Notes: generated from the letters alone by a model not told the origin. 7,375 nucleotides of DNA from an uncultured bacterium (GCA_903864485.1 CAIPGD010000229.1:1-7375); one strand, 5' to 3'. Positions 1 to 6,550 are shown, numbered from the stretch's first letter. A program made the numbers and translations.

Positions 1-131
1 ACGGCTCTGACGCGCTGTCGGCGGCAGATATGGGGCGGGTAATGGCCATCCTGAAACCTCGTCTTGCAGGTCGAACCGATGTCTCTAAGGCATCTGGGCT
101 AGTCAAAGTCCGTCTGGCGGCAGTCAAATAG
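1..131 (+). CDS. yqeY: YqeY-like (GatB/YqeY domain) protein, C-terminal fragment
   Basis: The open frame enters from the left edge (first full codon at base 3) and ends at TAG 129-131, giving the last 42 residues. The tail contains a DMGRVMAILKPRLAGR stretch followed by a short Ala/Val/Lys-rich helix, which resembles the end of the YqeY family: a small helical domain also found at the C-terminus of GatB, the subunit of the tRNA-dependent amidotransferase. A stand-alone YqeY is often encoded between rpsU and dnaG, and dnaG follows here 67 bases later, which supports the call. Its biochemical role is not well defined; a link to tRNA or amidation is inferred from the GatB domain only. The N-terminus is outside the window. 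Confidence 0.82.
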   Translation, partial: GSDALSAADMGRVMAILKPRLAGRTDVSKASGLVKVRLAAVK

Positions 132-200
132 GCTGCTTCCAGCAGGCGGCAAGCAGACGGCGAGCCGGCGCTGTGACCTGCGGCGGCTCTAACGCGCTGT
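2..200 (+). repeat. Pair of 17-base near-identical direct repeats (2-18 and 184-200)
   Basis: CGGCTCTGACGCGCTGT at 2-18, inside the yqeY tail, recurs with one mismatch (G to A) at 184-200, where its last two bases are the first two of the dnaG GTG start. The similarity does not extend past 17 bases on either side. It may be a remnant of a small duplication or chance in GC-rich DNA. The 132-198 gap also holds a small hairpin (CTGCT 133-137, AGCAG 141-145) with no T-run, so it is not a convincing terminator. Confidence 0.4.
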
Positions 201-2136
201 GATCCCGCAATCATTCATCCAGGAATTGTTGGCCCGCGTTGACATCGTCGACGTGGTCGGTCGCCACGTGAAGTTGCGCAAGGGCGGCGCCAACTGGATG
301 GGCCTGTGTCCCTTCCATGGTGAAAAATCACCTTCTTTTTCTGTCAGTCCAATCAAACAGTTCTACCACTGCTTTGGTTGCGGCCAGCATGGGACCGCCA
401 TTGATTTTTTGATGGCGTTTTCAGGCTACGGTTTCGTCGACGCGGTGAAGGATCTCGCTCAAGACCTTGGGCTTAACGTGCCCAGCGAACAGGGTGACAG
501 GGACCCCAAAGCCGCGGCCGCAAGGGCGCGCGCGCCCGACCTTATCGAGACGGTTGAGCGGGCGGCGAAATTTTACGGGCATCGACTGCGCGACGCACAG
601 CACGCAATTGAGTATCTCAAGCGCAGGGGGCTTTCCGGGCAAACCGCAGCGCGGTTTCGAATCGGCTACGCCCCGCCGGGTTGGCAAGCTCTCGAAGCGG
701 CATTTGAGAATTATGGTGACTCAAGCCTGGTTGAGTCAGGGCTGGTGATCGCGCCGGAAGCGGCGCCAGATACCTCACCGAGTGCGTTGTCAGCTTCAGC
801 GTCAGAAGCGGCTTCAGAAGCTGCTGCAGAAGCGGCTCCAGATACTCGGTTCGTTCGGCGCAGGCGGTACGACCGGTTTCGGGATCGGATCATGTTTCCG
901 ATTCGAAACGCCCGTGGGCATGTCATTGGCTTTGGCGGTCGTGTGATCGATCAGGGGGAGCCCAAGTACCTGAATAGTCCGGAGACGCCGCTTTTTAGCA
1001 AGGGTCGAGAGCTCTACGGGCTCTACGAAGCCCGCGACGCCTTGCGCCAGCTGAACGCAGCTGTCGTGGTGGAGGGCTACATGGATGTGGTCATGCTGGC
1101 TCAGCATGGGGTCGAAAACGCAGTGGCGACCCTTGGTACGGCGACGACGCCCGATCATGTGAGGGTGTTGTCCCGTCTGGTTGACCGAATCACGTTCGCA
1201 TTTGATGGCGACCGGGCTGGTCGGAAAGCCGCCTGGCGAGCCCTCGAGGCCAGTCTTCCGCATGCAACCGACACTCGCCGGATCGAATTTTTGTTTTTGC
1301 CAACCACGCACGATCCCGATAGCTTCGTGCGCGAAAAGGGGTCCGAGGGGTGGGCCGCAGCGCTGGCCGAGGCAATGCCGCTATCGGAGTTCTTGCTGCG
1401 CGAACTGTCTTCGCGCGTTAATTTAAGTCAACCTGAGGGGCGCGCGCAGCTTCAGTCGCAGTCACGCGAGTACATCATGGCGCTCCCAGCGGCTGCGCTA
1501 CGTCAACAGTTAATTCGCCGGGTGGCCGACAGTGTTCAGGTCGGAGCGGAGGATCTCGAGCGCTTTTATGGGATCAGTGGCCCAAGTGGGCCTCGGTCAA
1601 GGCCGCCCTTGCGCCGACTCTCGCCGCAGCGCGCAACGGCGGTGCCAGCGATCGAGCGCATTTTTGGGTTGGCGGGGCGACATCCTTCGCTTGCATTCGA
1701 GATTCCGCTGGATCCAAGCGACCGCGCGCCGACGATTGACCCCGGAGTCCGCTGGGCGCACGCGGGGATCGAAGCCGATTCGGCGTGTCTTACGCCAGCG
1801 GAACTGCCGGCCGAGGTGCAATCCTGGTTGCGACGGCTGCGGACTTTGCCCGAGGGGGCATCGCTGGCGTCGGTGCTTGCGTTGTTGAATGACTCTCCCG
1901 AACTGTTGGCCCGCCTGAGTGCCCACGAAGCATCGCCGTGGGCGGGCCTGTCGCTTGACGAGGCCCGACCTGAGTTTCATCGCGCGCTGGCCGAACTGGT
2001 CTTGGGGCGGCTGCAGGATGAGATTGCCCAGTTGGTCGAAGGTGGGCTGACGGGGCCGGGCGATAGCGCGCGTTATCAAGGCCTGCAACGTCGGATGCTC
2101 GCCCTCAAGGCGGCCTACGGGCGCGTTCGACGCTAG
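199..2136 (+). CDS. dnaG: DNA primase DnaG
   Basis: This is the replicative primase, which makes the short RNA primers for Okazaki fragments in partnership with the DnaB helicase. The 645-residue product shows all three DnaG parts. The zinc-binding domain has ligands C37, H40, C58 and C61. The RNA-polymerase domain with TOPRIM fold has the catalytic glutamate E292 in VVEGYMDVV, the metal-binding DGD at 336-338, and DPD at 372-374. The C-terminal helicase-binding region is less conserved, about 475-645. E. coli DnaG has 581 residues; part of the excess is an Ala/Ser/Glu-rich insert at about 187-216, just before the conserved YDRFRDRIMFPIR block. The GTG start is chosen because the family N-terminus (IPQSFIQELLARVDIVDVV) begins directly after it. 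There is no clear Shine-Dalgarno sequence, so coupling to upstream translation is possible. It lies between yqeY and rpoD in the classical operon order. Confidence 0.97.
   Translation: MIPQSFIQELLARVDIVDVVGRHVKLRKGGANWMGLCPFHGEKSPSFSVSPIKQFYHCFGCGQHGTAIDFLMAFSGYGFVDAVKDLAQDLGLNVPSEQGDRDPKAAAARARAPDLIETVERAAKFYGHRLRDAQHAIEYLKRRGLSGQTAARFRIGYAPPGWQALEAAFENYGDSSLVESGLVIAPEAAPDTSPSALSASASEAASEAAAEAAPDTRFVRRRRYDRFRDRIMFPIRNARGHVIGFGGRVIDQGEPKYLNSPETPLFSKGRELYGLYEARDALRQLNAAVVVEGYMDVVMLAQHGVENAVATLGTATTPDHVRVLSRLVDRITFAFDGDRAGRKAAWRALEASLPHATDTRRIEFLFLPTTHDPDSFVREKGSEGWAAALAEAMPLSEFLLRELSSRVNLSQPEGRAQLQSQSREYIMALPAAALRQQLIRRVADSVQVGAEDLERFYGISGPSGPRSRPPLRRLSPQRATAVPAIERIFGLAGRHPSLAFEIPLDPSDRAPTIDPGVRWAHAGIEADSACLTPAELPAEVQSWLRRLRTLPEGASLASVLALLNDSPELLARLSAHEASPWAGLSLDEARPEFHRALAELVLGRLQDEIAQLVEGGLTGPGDSARYQGLQRRMLALKAAYGRVRR
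757..845 (+). repeat. Direct repeats bracketing an Ala/Ser/Glu-rich insert in dnaG
   Basis: GAAGCGGCGCCAGATAC at 757-773 recurs with one mismatch at 829-845, exactly 72 bases (24 codons) later. Both copies read EAAPDT (residues 187-192 and 211-216). Between them lies low-complexity coding sequence rich in GCx and TCA/GAA codons (SALSASASEAASEAAAEAA). The arrangement fits an in-frame duplication followed by internal expansion of Ala/Ser/Glu codons. It falls between the N-terminal and TOPRIM parts of the polymerase domain, at a point where E. coli DnaG has only a short stretch. Confidence 0.75.
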
Positions 2137-2163
2137 GATAGTGACGAAGGCAACGATGATCGC

Positions 2164-2192
2164 AGATTACCGATCAGCATCCACGTTATAAT
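2164..2192 (+). promoter_or_regulatory. Possible sigma-70 promoter for rpoD
   Basis: A perfect TATAAT at 2187-2192 lies in the 145-base gap between dnaG and rpoD, about 90 bases before the chosen rpoD start. The -35 side is poor: at 17-base spacing the hexamer is AGATTA, and ATTACC at 15-base spacing is a slightly better match. There is no TGn extended -10. Transcription would start near 2199. In E. coli, rpoD also has promoters of its own within this operon, so an extra promoter here is reasonable but unproven. Confidence 0.35.
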
Positions 2193-2272
2193 GTCAGGTT
2201 TCCCGCCGTGATCTTGCCGTTCTGGTAAGTTTTGCGGCCATGATTCGAACAGCCCATCCGGCGCTTTCCGAC

Positions 2273-2277
2273 AGGAG
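2273..2277 (+). promoter_or_regulatory. Ribosome binding site deciding the rpoD start
   Basis: AGGAG sits four bases before ATG 2282. The in-frame upstream ATG at 2240 has no purine-rich site before it. This favours 2282 and removes 14 unconserved residues from the longest reading. Confidence 0.7.
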
Positions 2278-2281
2278 CGAA

Positions 2282-5188
2282 ATGAAGACTGCCTCGAAGA
2301 ATTTGGCCGATCAGGCCAATCCTGCGTCCAGTGCGGCAAAACCCAAGCCCCCGGCTACCAACTCGGCTGCAAAACAGCTCGCGGGCGTGCCGAAGGAGGT
2401 GGCAGGTTCCAAAGTTGCCAAGGCGCCTGCGGCCAAGGCCGCGAAATCCCCTGCGACCCAACCAGCCGCTCCGGCTCCAAAGGCATCTAAGGTGACCAAA
2501 TCCAAGGCATCGGCCGAGCCCACAGTGGCCGTGGTCGCCAATCAGGTGCCTGCGCCCAAGGTTGCCAAGGTTGCAAAAACGGCCACGGTCCCCAAGGGGA
2601 TAGCTTCGGCTGACGCAACCACTGCGGCAACCCAGGCCAAGGCTGCGAAGGTCACTAAGACCGCACCGACAGCGACCAAAGGCGCCGTCAGGTCGACTCC
2701 AAGTGCGCCTGCCGTGAAGCTCGCGGGTGCGGAAACTACGCAGATTATTGCGCGTGCTGAGCAGGGGTCCAAGAAAGCCGCTGCGACGAAGCAGCCCGTT
2801 GCCAAGGCTGCAGTGGTTGAGGCTTCCGTTGTCAAGCTCAGCGCGGTCAAGCCCAGCCCGGTCAAGCCCAGTGCGGCCAAGTCCACCGCTACCAAGCCTG
2901 TCGTTGCAAACGCTGCCGGCAAAAAGGTTGGAGCTAAAACGGTTGAGTTGGTCGATGCATCTCAAGTTGAGCCAGCTAAAAAGCCTGGCCTGGCTGCCAA
3001 AGCCACTAAGGCGACTGGTGTGGTAAAGGCGACCGGGACCGCAAAGGCGAGTAAGCCGCCAAAGCCTTCTAAGCCTGCCCCTGCTGTTAAGGGCGGTAAG
3101 GGCGCTAAGGCTGCGGTTGCCAAGAAATCTGGCGATGATCCGGATTCCTCAGGTGACGATGATCTGGGGGGCGACGAAACCGCTTCAGGCGAAATTGGTG
3201 GATTCGAAGACGAAGCCGATAACGATTCCGTGACTGAGGAAATTGTTGAAGTCGTTGTCCCGAAAAAAGGTAAGAGCCGTAAGGCGAGCGAACGCGCGCT
3301 GATGAAGGAGGCGCTGGCGTTACCGGCAAGTACGCCGGAGGAGCAGGAAGCGCGTCGTAACAAGTTTAAGCAACTGATTCGCCTCGGCAAGGAGCGTGGG
3401 TTCCTGACCTACGCCGAGATCAACGATCATCTGCCGCAGGATTTGGTGGAAGCCGAACAGATCGATTCGATCATCGGCATCATCAACGACATGGGGATCG
3501 CGGTTTACGAGCAGGCGCCTGATGCCGAGACGCTGCTCATGAACGAGAACGTCCCGGTCGCCTCGAGTGATGATGATGCCGAGGAAGAAGCCGAGGCCGC
3601 GTTATCGACCGTCGACAGTGAATTTGGTCGTACGACGGATCCTGTTCGCATGTACATGCGCGAAATGGGCTCGGTTGAATTGCTGACTCGCGAAGGCGAG
3701 ATCGAGATTGCCAAGCGGATCGAGGACGGCCTGCGTCAGATGGTTCTCGCCATTAGTGCATGTCCCACCACGATCGAAGAAGTCCTGAATTATTCCAGCA
3801 AGATTGACGCGGGTACCTTGCGGATCGACGAGGTGGTCGACGGCTTGGTTGACCCCAATGCCAAGGACGTGAGCTTCGCGCCACCACCTTCGCTAGAGGC
3901 CCTCGAAGAAGAGGAAGGCGACGCGGATGTCGATCCCGCTGCAGCCAATGGCAAGCAACTCGAGGAGATGAAAAAGGCTGCGGTCGAGAAGTTTGCCTTG
4001 ATTGCCGAGGGCTTTAGCGCCATGCGCGCCGCCAATGAAAAGCAGGGCTACAAGAGCGCGGCTTATCTCAAAGCCCAGGCAGCGATCCAGGAAGCGCTGA
4101 TGACGATTCGCTTCACGGCCAAGATCGTTGAAAAGCTTGCGGATACGCTGCGGACACAAGTCGAAGAAGTCCGGACATTTGAACGAGCGATTCTCAACAT
4201 TAGCGTGGACAAGGTCGGGCTGCCGCGAGATCTGTTTATTCGTCGATTCCCTGGTAATGAAACCAACCTGCGCTGGAGTGAAAAGCTGGTCCTGGAAGTC
4301 ACCGAACAGGGCGCCCCGTATGTGGGCATCTTGCGCCGGAATATCCCGGCGATTCAGGATCTGCAGCAGAAGTTAATCGACCTCCAGGCCCGGGTCATGT
4401 TGCCCTTGCCAGATCTCAAAGAGATCAACAAGCAAATGGCGATGGGCGAGGCCAAGGCACGTAAGGCCAAACGCGAAATGACCGAGGCCAATCTGCGCCT
4501 CGTGATTTCGATCGCCAAGAAGTACACCAACCGGGGACTTCAGTTTCTAGATCTGATTCAGGAAGGCAATATCGGCTTGATGAAGGCGGTCGATAAGTTT
4601 GAATACCGGCGCGGATACAAGTTTTCGACGTATGCGACCTGGTGGATCCGCCAGGCTATTACGCGTTCCATCGCTGACCAGGCCCGTACGATCCGGATTC
4701 CGGTACACATGATCGAAACGATCAACAAAATGAACCGGATTTCCCGCCAGATTCTTCAGGAGACTGGGATCGAGCCGGATCCGGCGACGTTGGCGGTCAA
4801 GATGGAGATGCCGGAAGACAAAATCCGCAAGATCCTCAAAATCGCCAAAGAACCGATTTCGATGGAGACCCCGATTGGGGACGACGACGATTCGCACCTC
4901 GGTGACTTTATTGAGGACACCGCGACCCTCGCCCCGGCAGATGCTGCATTGCACGCTTCCATGCACAACGTGGTCAAGGAAGTGCTGGATTCGCTGACGC
5001 CGCGCGAGGCCAAGGTTTTGCGCATGCGCTTCGGCATCGAGATGAGCACCGATCACACGCTTGAAGAGGTTGGTAAGCAATTTGATGTAACGCGAGAGCG
5101 GATTCGCCAAATTGAGGCGAAAGCTTTGCGTAAATTGCGCCATCCAAGTCGGGCCGATAAGCTCAAGAGCTTCCTCGAGGGCCAGTGA
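2282..5188 (+). CDS. rpoD: RNA polymerase housekeeping sigma factor RpoD (sigma-70) with a long basic N-terminal tail
   Basis: This is the primary sigma factor, which directs RNA polymerase to most promoters. From ATG 2282 it has 968 residues, against 613 in E. coli. Residues 1 to about 283 are Lys/Ala/Pro/Val/Thr-rich with repeated (V/A)AK and VKPS motifs. Residues 283-325 are acidic. A charged linker leads to region 1.1 at about 361-420, with KERGFLTYAEINDHLP. Region 1.2 is at about 447-483, with GRTTDPVRMYMREMG. A non-conserved spacer runs to about 710. Region 2 (about 732-809) contains NLRLVISIAKKYTNRGLQFL and the -10-reading YKFSTYATWWIRQAITR. Region 3 follows, then region 4, whose helix-turn-helix (about 925-956) includes LEEVGKQFDVTRERIRQIEA. 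From region 2 on it is almost identical to E. coli RpoD. A longer form from ATG 2240 is possible but lacks a ribosome binding site. The gene follows dnaG, and a tRNA lies 16 bases beyond its stop with no terminator between. Confidence 0.98.
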   Translation: MKTASKNLADQANPASSAAKPKPPATNSAAKQLAGVPKEVAGSKVAKAPAAKAAKSPATQPAAPAPKASKVTKSKASAEPTVAVVANQVPAPKVAKVAKTATVPKGIASADATTAATQAKAAKVTKTAPTATKGAVRSTPSAPAVKLAGAETTQIIARAEQGSKKAAATKQPVAKAAVVEASVVKLSAVKPSPVKPSAAKSTATKPVVANAAGKKVGAKTVELVDASQVEPAKKPGLAAKATKATGVVKATGTAKASKPPKPSKPAPAVKGGKGAKAAVAKKSGDDPDSSGDDDLGGDETASGEIGGFEDEADNDSVTEEIVEVVVPKKGKSRKASERALMKEALALPASTPEEQEARRNKFKQLIRLGKERGFLTYAEINDHLPQDLVEAEQIDSIIGIINDMGIAVYEQAPDAETLLMNENVPVASSDDDAEEEAEAALSTVDSEFGRTTDPVRMYMREMGSVELLTREGEIEIAKRIEDGLRQMVLAISACPTTIEEVLNYSSKIDAGTLRIDEVVDGLVDPNAKDVSFAPPPSLEALEEEEGDADVDPAAANGKQLEEMKKAAVEKFALIAEGFSAMRAANEKQGYKSAAYLKAQAAIQEALMTIRFTAKIVEKLADTLRTQVEEVRTFERAILNISVDKVGLPRDLFIRRFPGNETNLRWSEKLVLEVTEQGAPYVGILRRNIPAIQDLQQKLIDLQARVMLPLPDLKEINKQMAMGEAKARKAKREMTEANLRLVISIAKKYTNRGLQFLDLIQEGNIGLMKAVDKFEYRRGYKFSTYATWWIRQAITRSIADQARTIRIPVHMIETINKMNRISRQILQETGIEPDPATLAVKMEMPEDKIRKILKIAKEPISMETPIGDDDDSHLGDFIEDTATLAPADAALHASMHNVVKEVLDSLTPREAKVLRMRFGIEMSTDHTLEEVGKQFDVTRERIRQIEAKALRKLRHPSRADKLKSFLEGQ
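2831..2905 (+). repeat. Five imperfect 15-base tandem repeats in the rpoD tail
   Basis: Units begin at 2831, 2846, 2861, 2876 and 2891. The third unit reads GTCAAGCCCAGTGCG; the first three differ from each other by only a few bases and the last two are more diverged. Each encodes five residues of the form (V/A/T)K(P/L/S)xx. Because a unit is exactly five codons, gain or loss of a unit would keep the frame and only change tail length. The surrounding 2300-3130 region also has many shorter, irregular AAG/GCC repeats. Confidence 0.8.
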
Positions 5189-5204
5189 CCGAACCGGTTT
5201 TCCA

Positions 5205-5281
5205 GGGCCTATAGCTCAGTTGGTTAGAGCAGAGGACTCATAATCCTTTGGTCCCAGGTTCAAGTCCTGGTGGGCCCACCA
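5205..5281 (+). tRNA. tRNA with CAU anticodon, probably tRNA-Ile2 (lysidine type)
   Basis: A full 77-base cloverleaf with encoded CCA can be folded by eye. The acceptor stem is GGGCCTA/TGGGCCC with one G-U pair, the D stem GCTC/GAGC, the anticodon stem GAGGA/TCCTT, the loop CTCATAA with anticodon CAT at 5239-5241, and the T arm CCAGG-TTCAAGT-CCTGG; the discriminator base is A. CAU could mean elongator Met or the AUA-reading Ile2, whose C34 is changed to lysidine by TilS. The C4-G69 and C5-G68 pairs, known determinants for TilS in E. coli, are present, and the ACTCATAATC...TTGGTC part resembles E. coli tRNA-Ile2. A CAU tRNA-Ile gene is also found near rpoD in E. coli (ileX). I therefore favour Ile2; the tRNA itself is certain, its identity less so. 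It starts 16 bases after rpoD. Confidence 0.93.
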
Positions 5282-5286
5282 ACATG

Positions 5287-5316
5287 AAAAGGGACTGTCG
5301 CGATGCAGTCCATTTT
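5287..5316 (+). terminator. Intrinsic terminator after the tRNA
   Basis: The stem GGACTG (5292-5297)/CAGTCC (5306-5311) closes an 8-base loop. It is preceded by AAAA (5287-5290) and followed by A and TTTT (5313-5316). It begins 5 bases after the tRNA CCA end and would close the dnaG-rpoD-tRNA transcript. The matching A-run on the left means it could also work on the minus strand. The T-run is short, so some read-through into the glycosyltransferase gene is likely. Confidence 0.65.
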
Positions 5317-5319
5317 CCG

Positions 5320-5370
5320 ATGACTCGTTGCGACGTCCTTCAACTCGCATTTTTCTCGATGTTCGCGTGA
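5320..5370 (+). other. Possible 16-codon leader reading frame before the glycosyltransferase
   Basis: ATG 5320 opens a frame reading MTRCDVLQLAFFSMFA and stops at TGA 5368-5370, which overlaps the GTG start (5367-5369) of the next gene as GTGA. Neither start has a clear Shine-Dalgarno sequence. It could be a leader for translational coupling or simply chance; nothing shows that it is translated. Confidence 0.2.
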
Positions 5371-6536
5371 AGATTGCCGTTCTGAGTCGGAATTTTTCTG
5401 CATCGGCTGGTGGAGCCGAGCGTTATGCACTGGCGCTCGTTGAGGGGCTGGCCGCGCGACACGAGGTCCATGTTTTCTCGCAGTTTCGGGACCATGAAGA
5501 CCCCCGAGTGAATTACCGAGCGGTCCCTCGTTTTTTGGTTCGCCCACGCTGGATCAACCAATTTTTTTTTGCGGCCTATACGTGGTGGGCCACTCGGCGC
5601 GGGTTCGATGTCGTTCATTCGCATGAGAACACGTGGCATGGGTCGATTCAAACCGTTCATGTGCTGCCAGTCTGGTTTAACTACTTTTCTGGCGGCCGAG
5701 ATCCAGGACGCGCTGCCTTTTTGCCGAAGGCCGTTCGCACCTTTTTGCGCTGGGTTCAGGTGTGTACGAGTCCGCGTCTACTAACGTATCTTGGCCTCGA
5801 GCACCTAAGGTTCCGTCCCCAATCTGGCCGGGTTCTTGTTTGCGTTTCGCAGACCCTTCGGCAGGTCATGGCCAAAACCTTTCCGGCGGGCAAGGGCTCC
5901 CTGCGGGTCATTGCCCCAGGTTTGTCGGCGGTCGCTGGCCGTTGTTCGCCGCGGGAGCGAACCGACGCACGGACGAAGCTGGAGCTACCAACCGAGGGGA
6001 ACTGTCTGCTCTTTGTGGGGAAGCAATTTCGCAAGAAAGGGCTCCCTGCGGTGCTGGAGGCAATGCAAGACCTTGCGGACAATATTTGTCTGCTTGCGAT
6101 TGTTGCCGATGAACTCGTCGGCGAGGCACTTGAACTGGTTCACAGGCACCAACTGGGCGCGCGGGTCAGGGTCCTTGGTGCTCTATCGATGATGGAGTTA
6201 GCCTACCGCGCTGCCGATTGTTTGGTGCATCCTACCCTCGAGGATACCTATGCGATGGTTGTTCTTGAGGCCATGTCTCATGGTGTTCCGGTCATCGTAA
6301 GTGCTGCTGAATTTTGCGGTATTTCTGCTGAATTAAACGATGGTGAAAATGCGTTGATTTTGAATGATCCGAGATCACCAAGCGAATTGCGACTCGCGAT
6401 TGATCGAGTGTTTGACGATGTTGTCTTGGGTGACAGCTTAAGCGCGCGCGGAATCGATTTTGCTCGGGAACGCGAATGGTCTGAGGTCGTCGTTTCCTAT
6501 GAAGATGTTTTTCGGGAGTCTGTTGCGGCCCGCTGA
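5367..6536 (+). CDS. GT-B fold glycosyltransferase, family 4 (WaaG-like)
   Basis: It probably transfers a sugar from a nucleotide-sugar donor to a lipid-linked or LPS-core acceptor at the inner face of the cytoplasmic membrane. From GTG 5367 it has 389 residues. The N-terminal Rossmann half starts with KIAVLSRNF and the glycine loop AGGAERY (14-20). The C-terminal donor half has FVGKQFRKKGL (216-226), GALSMMELAYRAADCLVHP, and the donor-site motif DTYAMVVLE (D293 to E301). The first acid of the usual E-x7-E motif is Asp. There is no signal peptide; the aromatic patch FFFAAYTWW (66-74) may touch the membrane. GTG 5367 is chosen because the first beta strand begins there; TTG 5328 would add 13 unconserved residues. 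The layout of the C-terminal half resembles WaaG of LPS core synthesis, but the true substrate is unknown. A polysaccharide deacetylase follows within 25 bases, so the two probably form one operon. Confidence 0.9.
   Translation: MKIAVLSRNFSASAGGAERYALALVEGLAARHEVHVFSQFRDHEDPRVNYRAVPRFLVRPRWINQFFFAAYTWWATRRGFDVVHSHENTWHGSIQTVHVLPVWFNYFSGGRDPGRAAFLPKAVRTFLRWVQVCTSPRLLTYLGLEHLRFRPQSGRVLVCVSQTLRQVMAKTFPAGKGSLRVIAPGLSAVAGRCSPRERTDARTKLELPTEGNCLLFVGKQFRKKGLPAVLEAMQDLADNICLLAIVADELVGEALELVHRHQLGARVRVLGALSMMELAYRAADCLVHPTLEDTYAMVVLEAMSHGVPVIVSAAEFCGISAELNDGENALILNDPRSPSELRLAIDRVFDDVVLGDSLSARGIDFAREREWSEVVVSYEDVFRESVAAR
5562..5570 (+). repeat. T9 homopolymer inside the glycosyltransferase gene
   Basis: Nine consecutive T encode F66-F68 with TTT codons only. 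A T6 run lies just upstream at 5531-5536. Slippage by one base would truncate the enzyme early, before its catalytic donor domain. Confidence 0.9.
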
Positions 6537-6550
6537 TGCCCGGCAATGGC

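Noticed and set aside
814..1311. A 165-codon minus-strand frame inside dnaG
   Set aside because: It lies across the conserved TOPRIM coding region and has no recognisable motif.
2186..2965. A 259-codon minus-strand frame opposite the rpoD tail, with a Gly/Leu/Arg-rich repeat look
   Set aside because: It mirrors the low-complexity Lys/Ala codons of rpoD; the repeats come from AAG/GCC repeats on the other strand. No ribosome binding site or domain supports it.
2300..3130. Repeat-rich DNA that could suggest a CRISPR or satellite array
   Set aside because: The repeats are short, irregular and in frame with rpoD, with no constant repeat-spacer pattern.
2962..3390. Other long minus-strand frames opposite rpoD
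   Set aside because: Ser/Ala/Pro-rich composition typical of antisense shadows of GC-rich genes; rpoD is unambiguous here.
5192..5199. AACCGGTT palindrome between rpoD and the tRNA
   Set aside because: Eight bases with no loop cannot form a terminator hairpin; short palindromes like this are common.
5328..5366. TTG 5328 as the glycosyltransferase start
   Set aside because: It adds 13 residues before the first beta strand with no ribosome binding site; GTG 5367 fits the family N-terminus better.
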